Assembly (NCBI GenBank): GCA_030267965.1
Contig: BRYA01000460.1
Span: forward strand, 1 to 39,854
DNA: 39,854 nt
Source of the DNA: Triparma columacea
Taxonomy: Eukaryota > Sar > Bolidophyceae > Parmales > Triparmaceae
Reading direction: 5' to 3'
The notes under the pieces are model-generated. The model made no database searches. It was given only the letters and a program-made list of their open reading frames with translations, and was not told where the DNA came from. Below, one piece after another: positions 10,083-21,114 of the stretch. Made by a program: the position numbers and the translations under genes. Position 1 is the stretch's first letter. Each line of letters opens with the position of its first letter.

Positions 10083-13000
10083 ATGATTACAAGAATATTG
10101 GCAGTAAAACGCTGCCTCTTTCTCGTGTACGTCGTACAATTCATCATGTTCTGCTTGTTCTGTATGAACAATAACCTCACATCTACATTCACATTGGAAT
10201 CATTCTTCCTTCCCCTCAAACGCCTGCACGCCGTAGTGCCGGACTTAGCGACCTCGGCGATTGTTGCGTCGTCAAATGGTGTGAGCGTGAATATGTACGC
10301 ATACGCGAGGAACTTGAAACATATCCTATCCTCACTGAGAACCTCCCCACACCATGACAATATAGGTGAGCTCTCATCGCTCCCTCTTCGCTCCCTCCTC
10401 GCTCCCATACTCCCTCCTCGCTCTCATTACCTCCTAGCCCCCTTTCCCCCCCTTCCTCTAGTCCTAACTTTCCCCCCCCATCCCCTCCACCCCCCATCCC
10501 CTCCACCCCCCATCCCTTCACAGGCAATGTTGACCTCCACGACCGCCTCTCCTACCCTCCAATAGACGCAGTGTACACATGGGTGAATGGGTCGGACCCT
10601 GTCTGGCTCTCGTCCAAATCGAAATTTGCCCCCGCCACTCCCGCACCTGCAGTGGTTTCCAACATCACCCAAGACGGCAACAGCACCAACACTACAGCCT
10701 CCCCCACCTCCGACTCGGCGTCAAACAACAGATACAGGGATTCCAACGAGCTGAAGTACAGCCTCAGGTCGCTGGAGAAGCACGCGCCTTGGATCCGTCA
10801 CGTATACCTCGTCACCGACAACCAGATACCGTCCTGGTTAGACATGTCCAACCCTAAGCTGACAATAGTGCCCCACACGCACATCTTCCCCAACGCCAGC
10901 CACCTCCCTGTCTTCAGCAGCCCCGCCATAGAGTCCCACCTCCACCTAATCCCCTCCCTCTCCTCTTACTTCCTCTACTTCAACGACGACGTCTTCCTCG
11001 GGTCCCCATCCTACCCCGACGATTTCCTCCTCCCCTCAAACCGTCAGAAGTTCTACACGTCCTGGGACGTCCCCAAGTGCAACGCGGGATGCAGCGACAC
11101 GTGGCTAGGGGACGGGTACTGCGATAAGGCATGCAACGTATCCGCCTGCAACTTTGATTACCCAGATTGCCTTAACAAGACCAAAGGGGAAAAGGGGTCC
11201 AGGGGGTCCGGGGGGGGAGGAGGGAAGAGGGGTAAGAAAAGCGCCAAGTCAATGTGCACGAAGGGCTGCCCGAACACATGGGTAGGCGACAAGGTATGCG
11301 ACAACAGGTGCAACAAGTTCGAGTGCGCGTACGACGCCGGGGACTGCGGGGTTAACAGGCTTTACCAGGAACTTGAAGGTGGGAGGATTAAAAAGGGGGG
11401 GGTGGAGGTTAGGGGGGGGAATGAGACGGGGGGGGGAGGGGGGGAGAGGGGAGAACATGGGGCGGTTGTTAGACTGCAGTATGGGACGATGCACGGGTAT
11501 GTTAACCTTACCGATGCGTTCTTGGAGGCGGCGGGGGCAAGGGGGGATTATTTATATGATTATGGTGAGGGTAATAAGGGAGGGGAAATTAAATGGGCAC
11601 AGGCGAGGCACTCGAACGACGAACTCATAGAGGTAAGGGTTAATCTTTGCCAAGCTTTATTATGGTCAGGGATGTATCGGGTAACACTGGCCGTTTCTCA
11701 CTTCGCACTAAACCTTCTTTCTCCTCACTAAAAACTGCTGCTGTGACTCTCGCACCGCCGCGCGCCACTTCGCTCATCGCAGAATGCGGTCGTGCTGAAG
11801 AAGCACGGGATCTTGGTGTTCATTTTGAGGAGGGAAGGGGCGGAGATGTGTGGGGAGTGGTGCGATAAGGAGAGGTGAGAAGAATGGGCGCGGTTTTGGA
11901 AGGGGGGAGGGGTGACGGAGGCGATGCGGCGAGCGCGCACCTCTAACACAAACGTACACTCTGCATATTTCGCTCGCCGCCTCTCTCACACAATTTCGCC
12001 CATCCTTCCCACGGCTCGCTTCGCTCGCCGCCCAGGTGAGAAGAATGGGCGCGGTTTTTGGAAGGGGGGAGGGGTGACGGAGGCGATGCGGCTCGCGCGC
12101 ACCTCTAAACACAAACGTACCTCTGCATATTTCGCTCGCCACCTCTCTCACACAATTTCGCCCATCCTTCCCACGGCTCGCTTCGCTCGCCGCCCCAGCG
12201 GTTACAATGGGACGGTGACATTTCAGGTGGATGGGGAAGTCAACGGGACGGAATACAGGGCTACTTTTGATGTTATTGTTGAACCTGACATGAATATTAG
12301 GGCGGAGGGTGGGGAAGCAGAGGGAGGGGGGGAGGGGGACTTGCAGGGGTACGAGGAGGCCAAAAAGGTCACGTCGGTTTATGTGGGATCGTGCGCTTCA
12401 GGGTTGGGCGGGAGGAGGGGGCTGGAGAACATTAAGTTCCTACAGCGGCCTGAGCATGAGGTCGAGGAGATAGGACTGGCGCTCACGGGTAAAATTAGAG
12501 AACCCGTGATGCAATTCATATCAGAGTCCTCGGGCGGTGGGACGGGAGAAAAACTGAAACTGAAATACGACATTATATTCGATGACAAGGAGTGGGAGCC
12601 GATTGAGGGGACGATAGAGGTTGACGAGGCGGGCGGAATTGGGGTCATAGAACTGCCACAGTTGAATTTGGGGGGAGGGGGATGGGTGAGCGGGTACATA
12701 CAGATAAGAGGAAGTTCGGTAAATGGGAACCGGAGGGGGGGCAATCCTGGGAACGGAGGCAGTCGTCAAGGCCCGGTGAAACGCTTCTTCTCCCTCTTCA
12801 GGAGGAAGCGCAAAGAGAGTCCCATTGAGTCAATGAGGGCGCTTCTCGACCCACCGATAACGTGGGACGACGTGTGCACGAGATTTCTGTTTGAAATTGA
12901 GAGCCCATTGGCGCACGCCCGAAAGCTCGTGGGAGAGACTTTGCCTCCAGAGACACTGAAGCTTAGGTCGCTGTTTTTCGCCGAGGCAGGAAGGAATAGA

Positions 13001-14436
13001 GAAGAGAGTTTAAAGGGGGAAACGTGGTACAGCCTAGAGGAGGAGAGGGAGGAGGGAGAGGAGGGGGGAGGGGAAGAAGAGTTTGGCTATGCCAACTTTC
13101 TCAGGGGAGCAGCTCAACCCGTCCCTCGCGCCTCTTCTCTGAGCTTTTTCGATAGGCTCACCATCCAGCTGCAAACGTTGGAGTTCGTTTATGGCATATA
13201 TGATTTGGCGTTTTCACCTCATGTTCCATCCCCTCCTAAGCGTCGACGCCTGGACACTTTTGGGGAGTCCGTCGTTCATGTCAATCAGCTGTATCATCGT
13301 GCATTTGGAGTGAAACAGCGAAAGGTGAGGGCAGACGAGGGATGAATCAACGCGAGGAACGAAGAAGCATCGATCTCACCCCGTCACTCTTCCAATCGTT
13401 TTTCGCTCGTTTTGACCCCCCCATAGGTACCGGCTCACATGCCGCACATGATCAACAAGGACCTTGTTGAAGAAATGCAGAAGCTTTGGCCTGCCGAGTG
13501 GGATCAGACTAGCAGAAACAGGTTCAGGAAAAGCAACGACATGCAGTACGGTTTCAGCTACTTTTACTACCTCACATATAGAAGAGAGCTTCAGCTTGGG
13601 CTGAACAAGGGAAAGTTAGAGTATTTCGACGAGGGCAAGGCTGGAAGGGAGCTCGTAAGGATGATCTGGGAGGACGAGATTGACACCAATGGGGATGAAA
13701 GGATGGACAGGTAGGAGAGGGGGTGGCAAACGGGTTGTCGAGAAGAGTTGCGTGGGTCAGCACCTAACCCCTCCGTCTCCGCAGGAACGAATTGCTGTCG
13801 CTGGCCGCCCTCGTGGGGGGAGACTCCCCGAAACCTGCCTACCTTCTGGAACTCGAGGATTGCCTCATGGGAGTGAACAGGACCAAGGAAGAGATTAACA
13901 ACGGCACAAAGTCCCTGTTCACTGACGAGGTTGTCGTCGGGTTCGATGAAGTAAAGAGCTGTGCGCTCTCCTTCGATGGAATGAAAAACTTTGCCGTCAA
14001 GGTCGGGGGAGGGAATAGACACAAGGACGCCCTCGTCACGAATCTCGATGAAGTGGCTTTCCAAATGATAGGTGATGATTACAATGACACCAAGGCACAG
14101 CTCGACAGCGTCAGGGCGAGGAGGACAAAATTTATTTGCATCAACGATAACATGGAGGACCCTAGCCAGGAGGTCATAGACCTTTTCCAAGACTTTCTCG
14201 AGAGCTTTTTCCCTAAGCCAAGCTCTTTCGAACTGACAGACGGAAGGATCAACAAGTATCTGAGGCTGGAGGAGGTAGAAGAGGTTAGGGCGAAAGTAAA
14301 GTTGGTTTGGAATTGTTGTTTGGTGGGAATTGTGTTGATGGTGGCGGTGGCGGTGGCGGCGGGGGTCAGAGCTAAAGCGCAGGGGGTGGGCGAGGGGAGA
14401 GGTAGAAAGAAGAGGCGGAAAACGAAGGAAAATTAG
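10083..14436 (+). CDS. Stealth-family GlcNAc-1-phosphotransferase, GNPTAB-like
   Basis: Six exons (10083-10365, 10524-11632, 11783-11874, 12199-13324, 13427-13710, 13785-14436) give 1181 residues. An N-terminal anchor (about 8-28) precedes Stealth CR1 (IDAVYTWVNGSDP, from about 109). CR2 follows (RDSNELKYSLRSLEKHAPWI, then FLYFNDDVFLG). Two LNR/Notch cysteine modules lie at about 280-310 and 339-370. CR3 starts at about 871 (VPAHMPHMINKD), a canonical EF-hand loop DTNGDERMDRNE is near 956-967, and CR4 is near 1080 (KFICINDNMEDP). A second membrane segment (about 1138-1158) closes the protein. This order matches animal GNPTAB, the Golgi enzyme that starts mannose-6-phosphate tagging of lysosomal hydrolases. 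Here the acceptor could instead be another glycan. The intron between exons 3 and 4 is a tandem duplicate (see 11875-12198). Confidence 0.87.
11875..12198 (+). repeat. Head-to-tail duplicated intron in the Stealth gene
   Basis: Copy 1 is 11875-12035 (161 nt) and copy 2 is 12036-12198 (163 nt). Each runs from GTGAGAAGAATGGG to a C-rich ...CGCCGCC(C)CAG end, so each is by itself a complete GT-AG intron. By eye they differ by three substitutions and four single-base indels, about 96% identity. There are no exon bases between them: the junction is CAG|GTGAG. The flanking codon AG|C is rebuilt only if both copies are removed. Copy 1 also holds a perfect 10-bp inverted repeat (11926-11935 with 11971-11980) that copy 2 has lost. 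Confidence 0.92.
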
Positions 14437-14527
14437 TGGGTTCAAGTATTGCCTTCATGCATATACTGTAGTTATTTTGGAACTTACGCCGATTTTATTT
14501 ACTTGACGGGATGCCCAGCTGAAAGGC

Positions 14528-15882
14528 TCATATTTTTTCATCTACTTCGTGGTATGGAAGTGGAGGCTTATTCCGGTTGATTACATTTCCTATGAGCATC
14601 TCGTAGTTTGCTACGTCATCGAGAAGCAATACGTTGACTCTATCATTTTTCGTTGTGATTAATTTGCGGGCGTACGCGTTTGCGCCTCGTGCCATCATTT
14701 GCAAGTTCTGGGGATAGAAGTTAAAGGAGATCATATTGCAGAGTAGGAATCGCAAAATGCTGAAGACCCCACCAATCACCGTTAACAGGGGCTTCGGGGA
14801 TAGAACTGACTGGCAGACTGTTATTTTTCTTCGGCTTGGGTCAATGAAGGGCTTGCCTTTGTTGATAGCTGCTTCCAATCCCTTGACGGACGTCTGGTTG
14901 TACCAGGCGTCGAATTGCGACTGTGATAGAGAGGGCGGGGAAGGCGGGGAGGAACGAAGCGACCGAAGTATTGCGTAAGTACTTCGATTGGTATGCTAAT
15001 GTATTGTGCTTTGCTTCGTCCGTTCTCACCTCGTCCGGGGAGAGAAGGTTCATCCCAGATTGTTGGTTTCTAACTACTTCCTCGTTCCCATAAAGGAGCA
15101 TTACCTTCCTCCCCCTCTTCTTGAGCTCTGAGAAGGGCAAGTCGAACTCGGACTGGCTGGCAAATATCGTGTTGTGGTCAGGGAAGGCGGCCTTCAACAG
15201 GGTGAGAAATGCTGTATGGTCCTCGAGAGAGTCGAAGCCTGAGCGAAATTTATGGGCGTAGAGGATGATTAGCTCTGATGAAAGGTGGGGAGGGGGGGGA
15301 GAGGGAGTGGGGGGTTAGTTGGGGGGAGTGCGACAACTTAGTGAGGGGTGTTGAACGCAATTCGATTAGCGGGAGGCACGCTACCGCTTAGTGGCAGAAG
15401 CGAGACAGAGTCCCAACCCAGCCTACCCTACTTCTCACCTTTCGGATGCTCGTCAAGGAAACGCTTTATCTGATTCAACAGCGGCTCTAACTTCTCGCCA
15501 TAGACTGTATGCTCGGTGCGCAACTCGCTGTCTATGTGCGAGCGACAAACCCTAAGATCTATATATCTAACACCTCTCTTGAGCTGCTCATAAAGGTCGT
15601 GGGAATGGCATTTTGACCATCTTGCAAAGAAAAATCCCAAGAATGCGGGCACCGGGGAAAATTCGCCGATTCCAAACTTGATATCAATCGAGAATGAGGC
15701 GGAATTGTGTGACCCTGAAAGTTGGGGGGGGCAAGAAAACGGAAGTTGCCGGTGAGCTGGGGGTGATTGGGGAAGAGGGAGGGGAGGGGGAATAGGGGGG
15801 ACGTACCGACAAGGGAAATATCGTAAATGGGTCGCGGACCAATTTCTTCGGCCAAATCTCGCATCCATGAAGAATAATCCAT
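14528..15882 (-). CDS. PI-PLC X-domain protein
   Basis: Four exons (15882-15807, 15714-15439, 15274-15030, 14920-14528) give 329 residues. The start MDYSSWMRDL sits just before the conserved opening, though an upstream exon cannot be excluded. The X-domain landmarks are GSHNS (catalytic His 28), GVRYIDLRV (about 73-81), EHTVYG (second candidate His 94) and FLDEHP before ELIILYAHKF. A C-terminal hydrophobic stretch (PLLTVIGGVFSILRFLLC) may bind membrane. There is no Y, C2 or PH domain, so this is the small PI-PLC-XD type rather than a calcium-regulated eukaryotic PLC. Such proteins cleave, or may only bind, phosphoinositides or GPI anchors. Introns are in phases 1, 1 and 0. It is convergent with the Stealth gene, 91 bp apart. 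Confidence 0.82.
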
Positions 15883-16460
15883 GGCCAAAAATGAATCGGG
15901 GCAGATGACTGGGAAGGTGGGTCAATCGGAAAACTTAAAATCTTCAGAACAATAGGGATACTGCGTAAAAATAATGTGGGTGAGTGGAGGCATAAGGGGG
16001 GCAGCCGAAAGCGATTTTATGGCTGACGCGATGGCCTGGGACGTGGACGGTGCTTCAAATTTTATTTTTATATTTGAAGATGATAATTTTAGTACTCATG
16101 AATTCAAGTTGAATTAGAATAATCAAAGTTAATTTATAATTTAGGCTGCGAACTTGATAATCGAATGTTGAAGCTAAATATGTAATTTGGATATTTCATT
16201 GATATTTGAAATGCTTCAGTTATAATCTAATGATTGAAATTATGAATCAAGATCAATCAGAAAAAATTAATCCTGTCAATCCAATTTTTGTTGAATAATA
16301 ATTATTCCAAAAACATCTATTTAAATTTTCAGTCTCTATTTGATAATACTGATCATTTTAAAAATATTTAAGGGTTTAATTAATCAATTTAAATACCATC
16401 AAAGTCACCAAATTTTTCCACACCATTCTTTACATCTTTGGCTAAGCATTTCGGTCCCTT
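15883..16460. promoter_or_regulatory. Divergent intergenic region with an AT-rich island
   Basis: This lies between the start codons of the PI-PLC gene and the FAM86-like gene. From about 16056 to 16440 the sequence changes abruptly to about 23% GC (84 G or C in the 360 bases 16081-16440 by my count), against clearly GC-rich neighbours. I see no gene, repeat or RNA in it. It may be promoter sequence, an insertion, or a low-GC chromosomal element. Confidence 0.75.
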
Positions 16461-17858
16461 ATGGGGTCTTTAGACGACACTGTTACCTTCGAAGCTCGAT
16501 ATCGAGCTGCTGTTGCTATACCCCAAACTTTGAGCTCTTTCATGCAAAAGATAGGCGACTGGGCGTCAGTGGCCAGTCAAGAAAAGATGGCTGCCGTAAT
16601 CAATGGTTCTCAACCGTACGTTCCTAGCCCAAGATATACGTTATCCTTGCTTCGGACGTACATTCGGGAGGTAGAGAGGGAGGGGGGATCTATAGAGGGT
16701 GACGAATTCAACGCCCTACTTTTCGATACTCTTCAGCTGGTGAAGGGGACGACGGAGGCCGACCCCATGCTGCTTCAGTATTTGTCCTTCAGGCTTGGAG
16801 TGGGGGTGGGAGTGGAGGGTATCCTCGCGGTGCGGGTGGGCCCTTTCCACAACGATGTTGGGCTGAGGATGTGGGAGGCTGGTTATTTGCTTGCAGGTAA
16901 TTGGAGGATAAGAAAGGAGTATGGCAGTAGTACAGCGACATCACCTTCTATATATTTCCCCCCTTTTGCTACCCCCCCCCCTGCTCCCTCTGCTTGTGTG
17001 CTCTTCTCACATAATACGATCCCCCTTGTATCGTCACTCCGCCCCTCCCTCCTTAGAGTTCCTAATAAAAAATTCCTCCATTGTCGCGGACAAGAGAGTT
17101 GTTGAGCTCGGGGCAGGTGTTGGATTGACTGGCATAGGTGAGAATGGGACAAAATGAAAAGCGCTGTGAAAATGGTTTTCTATTTGAGTAAGACAGGAGG
17201 CAGTTGAACATTTCTAAAACTGCAAATGCCCCCGCGGCTTGATTCGCTCACTCGGCTCGCAGCTGTTCAAGGGTTGTGTGGATGCAAGAGCATCACCCTT
17301 ACGGACTACACGGACGTGACCATTGCCAACATGAATCACAACGTTGCTCTGAATGCTCCCTGGATTCAGGCGAACTGTCCAGGTGCCCCGCTCCCCGAAG
17401 TTGCACACTTGGATTGGGAAGAGTTGGGCGGCTTGAAGTCGATAACTGGTTGCACCTCGCTATCATCGGCTGAATTGCTCCTTGCTGCTGACGTCATTTA
17501 CGACGTCGTCGTGATCCCACATCTCGTAAAGATAGTAAAGCTCTTCTTGCTCTCGGCGGCAGGAAAGTTTGCTATCTTTGCGACGACCTATAGAAACGAG
17601 AAAACGTTTGCTCTCTTCATTACATGCCTGGAGAAGGAGGGTGTGCATTACGAGGAGGTGAGGATTGCCTCCAGAACGACCTGCTGCCTTGAACTGCCCT
17701 GTCTTCAACGGGAGTTCGCTCTAACCCCCTACGCACCCGCCTCTCCCCCCCCCCAGATGAACGACTACCAATACGACGAGCTATTTGATACCTTCTGGAC
17801 ACAAAAGCGAGACGAGGTTCGGCTTCACTCGTTCTCGATTAGCAAAACAGCCACTTGA
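16461..17858 (+). CDS. FAM86/METTL-type protein-lysine methyltransferase
   Basis: Exons are 16461-16896, 17057-17137, 17263-17657 and 17757-17858, giving 337 residues. An N-terminal FAM86-like segment (YVPSPRYTLSLLRTYIREVE) comes before GLRMWEAGYLLAEF, SAM motif I VVELGAGVGLTGI (about 160-172), the acidic LTDYTD loop and LLLAADVIYD. This is the Methyltransf_16 layout; the N-terminal segment points to EEF2KMT/EFM3, which methylates elongation factor 2. The substrate is inferred, not shown. The last intron (17658-17756) is 99 nt, a multiple of three without stops. It starts GTGAGG and ends in a nine-C tract plus AG, so I treat it as spliced, but retention would still give a full protein. It converges on membrane paralogue 1, 82 bp apart. 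Confidence 0.75.
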
Positions 17859-17940
17859 CATTTTCTCTTATCGGCAAAATAACAAAATAAACACGAACGT
17901 CACATTTAGATACAAGAAAAGAAACCTCATTGACTCAAAT

Positions 17941-19675
17941 TCAAAACGTAATACTACCTCGAAAGCCTCCCTCTCCCTCTCCCGCGTTCCTCGTCTCGTC
18001 TCCTTCATCCTTTGTCTCCTCATTGAATCGTTCATATTCCAGTTCCCCTAAAAGGCTATCCTCCTCGCTTCTTCCCCATTCCTCGAGCCTGGACTTGAGT
18101 GCCCTAACGTAGCAAGCTAGACCGAAGCAGCAGCCGAGGAGGCCCACGCAGCAGATACCGAGGTAGAGGCTTAGCTTCAAGTTGATCTCGGTTTTCTGGG
18201 CGAGGGGGGGGGAGGGCATGGTCGTCAGGATTCTCGATGACCATTATTTCGCTCTTATCCCTCTTCACTTTGCCACTAACATCTCTCACCTGTTCGTGAT
18301 GTATGTCTGGATCTTCCGTTCCCTCTCCGCCCCCCCTTATCCATTCCGGTCTACAAGGCGTTCCCCCTCCCCCGCAACCGCTGTTGAAGTTCATCATAGG
18401 GTTACCGGAGAAGCTGTCGAAGATTAAATCGAAGGAGAAGGCCTTGAGCTGACCGTTTATGCAGTAAGGGCCTGAGATTATGGGCTTGCTCTTGTCCGCT
18501 GCCCATTTGGAGAGCGTTTTTGAAATTGCACTGTCCATTTCGGGGTAAACGAGGAGATGGTAGAAGAACTGCGAGCGCGCGTGGGGGGGTGGGGGGGGGG
18601 TGGGCAGAGGTGCGTAGAGGCTAGGTTGAGTATCACATCCCTCTTCTTGTCTTATTTTTTTGGGCGAACTGTCACGGCGGGGGGCGTGTCTTGCGCTCAC
18701 CTTCACCCTCATGGTTTCCTTCCCGTCTTTGCCCTTGCACCCCTTGTACCACTCCATCACTGGCAAAACCGGCTTCACGTCCCCTCCCTCGCAGGTCCCT
18801 CCCCCCCCCCAAGGGTTAGACTCCCACCCTTCCCCCGTCCCCTGTATCTCCGCCATGTTCTGAACACTATGAGGTCCCAGAAAATTGGTGTAGTCTGCCA
18901 GGTCCTCAGTCAGGTTGTACTCCAGCGGCATCTGGAGGAGGCTGGTGGTTAGGGAAGTCACGTAACGGAGCTTCATGCCGCTGGTGCAGCCCATGGAGTC
19001 GGATGTAGGGTCCACGGTGAAGTCGGGCAGGAGCACTGTGTACGGGCCCGCCCACCCTCCTGTGCCCTGTTGGGTGTCGACCCCGATTATGGGCACCTTG
19101 AAATTAATATCGAAGTAGAAGTATAAGCTAGCGTCACCCCCTTCAACTCTCCCCACACCATCGTCGATCGGCACGCAGAAGAAATCCCTTACTGGCGGCC
19201 AGTTCGCTCCAGGCTGCGTCTCCATGATGCAAACTTCATTCTTCTCCAAGGTGTCACAAGCTCCTTGACAACCTTCATTCCTTGAGTATCCTCCCTCTGA
19301 GTCGGTCCCTAGGTAGATGGATGATCTAACCTCAAACGAACTCTTAGTAATAGACTCATAGTAAGACGACGATGCCGTCCAAGTTCCCAGAGCTGGTTCC
19401 CAGAATGACCAATTTTTCGGGTTGTAGCTGTTGTTATTGTTGTTATTGTTGTTGTTGTTTTGATAGCTTTTCGTGTCAATATTTGCATTAGAACTATTGT
19501 GTTTATGTTAGAAAGGACTCTTATTGCCAAAAAAGGCCCAAAATAAGGGAAAAAATAGACCAAAAAGTGCTCACCTCCCTCGGCAAACCAACAATGTTGC
19601 TGCTAATATGATTAGTCTAACCCAATAGCGTATTGAGAAACGTATTGAGAAGCATATTGAGAAGCATATTGACAT
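17941..19675 (-). CDS. Single-pass surface protein, paralogue 1 of an unrecognised family
   Basis: Four exons (19675-19575, 19493-18701, 18568-18290, 18195-17941) give 475 residues. Exon 1 encodes a signal peptide (hydrophobic core LIILAATLLVC). The lumenal part starts with a poly-Asn run and shares blocks with the gene at 21115: KNWxxW, GTWxA, CDxxxxNEVC, LRYVxSLxxxLLxxPLxYNL and SGPxCxNGxxxxxxFDLxFDS. One membrane segment (LYLGICCVGLLGCCFGLACY) and an acidic cytoplasmic tail of about 50 residues follow. Intron 1 is in phase 2 at the same place as in the paralogue. Intron 2 (18569-18700) is 132 nt with no stop, and alignment to the paralogue shows it must be removed. I recognise no Pfam family; the role is unknown. 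Confidence 0.75.
19629..19674 (-). repeat. 12-bp repeat inside the signal-peptide exon
   Basis: Three full 12-bp units (CATATTGAGAAG or CGTATTGAGAAG/A on the + strand) and one partial unit lie end to end. In the sense frame they encode Ser-Ile-Cys-Phe and Ser-Ile-Arg-Phe repeats before the hydrophobic core. Units keep the reading frame, so copy number could vary without disrupting the protein. Confidence 0.8.
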
Positions 19676-19784
19676 GTAGGAACAAAAAAAGAGGGGCGAG
19701 CAGGTTTAATAGTGAGGTTTAATGAAAAAAGGATTACTCTCCCAAAAGTCAAGACTCTTTTACCCCCCTCACCCCAAAGCATAA

Positions 19785-20900
19785 TCACATCTTTTGGATC
19801 TCCTGGTATCCCATGACGAAAATCTGGCCAAGCCATACGAACTGCAGGAAAGTCAACGAGATAAGCACAAACAGAGTCCTCTTTAAGATCCACTCGGTCT
19901 CCTTCGCTTTCTTATCCTTCGGGTTCCCGAGTGCTTCCCAGGTATCTTTCCAATAATGCCACCCGGCGTACGGCCACATGACGTTCCTGCAAGCCACAAA
20001 TGTTACTACAAATGCTACCGCGCAAACTATCTTGGTCACAGGAAAGGCCTCAGCCAATCCCTCGACGCCAAGGGTGGGATCGAAGTTCGCCAGGAGTACA
20101 AGTGTAGCCGTCGAAATCTCGGAGAGGCCCATAAAGAACACCGCGTAGATCTGGCCGACACCTACGAGCATTAAGCGAGTGACGAAGCGAACAGAGGGGT
20201 CAGAAGTTCACACAAAGATCCCTCCATATGAAAACGTTACTTCCACCTGTTCTGCCTAAGCGTGATTCTCACCTGGATACATGCCGCTCCACGAGGTTAC
20301 AATTGAAACGGTATGGTGGAAGATGAATTCTGGCCCGTCGTCCCAGACGTACGCGTCCCAGAGGTTCTTGAACTGGTAAGCGAAGAAGAATACAAAAACC
20401 CTAAAGCCCTCGGGGCTGTAGGCCCACATTCTCTTCTTGTATCCCTTCCTTGCCTTCTTGTATTTATCGGCGTCCATGGGGTTCTTCAGGGACTTCCAGA
20501 TTGCCCCCAGACCGCCGTTTTTGACGGTGAGGCCCAGGTAGGAGCACATAATTGCGGCGGCAAAGTCAGTGCCTATGTGCCTCGCAATAATTTGGGTGTT
20601 GCGTTGGCTTTGCAGAATCGGGCTCAAGTTTTGAACTGCATCGAGCTTGAATAGTCGGCGCAATATGTGCTCGAAGACGACTAGGCACATGCACCACACA
20701 AACGAGGTCCACACCGTTGAAGACACTTGTGGTTTCACTTTGTAATGATTCAGCCCGAACATCAATTTCAAGTCAGGCAGGTTTCTTGACTTGGAAGAGG
20801 GTTTCTCAATCTCTGACTTGGCTACGCTGCGAGCTGACGACTTGGGTTTCCCCTTGCGGGAAGGCGATTTCGCTCTACTTCTACTACGGGTGGATGCCAT
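19785..20900 (-). CDS. TLC-domain (TRAM/LAG1/CLN8) membrane protein
   Basis: Exons are 20900-20273 and 20161-19785, giving 334 residues. A basic Ser/Arg/Lys N-terminus (about 1-40) precedes several membrane segments (SSTVWTSFVWCMCLVVF, AAIMCSYLGLTV, FRVFVFFFAYQF, VCAVAFVVTFVAC, LFVLISLTFLQFVW). The TLC signature is the paired His in EFIFHHTVSIVTSWSG followed by FFMGLSEISTATLVLL after the splice. TLC proteins include ceramide synthases and the TLCD/TMEM56 lipid-regulating group. Without a full Lag motif I do not call ceramide synthase. The splice (donor GTGAG, acceptor CGTAG, phase 1) joins YPG to VGQIYAVFF. It lies between the two surface-protein paralogues and is divergent from paralogue 2 across 214 bp. 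Confidence 0.75.
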
Positions 20901-21114
20901 CAGTTACAATAGTTTCCAGCCTTTCAACAAAAGTCGATCATTGGAGATCGTCGACCAGATTCAAGCCAGATTATCAGATTCCAGGGAAGCAAGTCTGGGA
21001 AAAGCTCCGCGCAGTGTCAACCTTTCCAAGCATTTTCAACCTCCCTTTCGCCAAATCGCCTCCTTACCCCCACATACCCTGCGTCCTGTAACTTCTTCAT
21101 AACCCTCCGCAGCA

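Noticed and set aside
19629..19674. Short direct repeats as a CRISPR array
   Set aside because: The units are 12 bp, contiguous without spacers and in frame within a eukaryotic signal-peptide exon.
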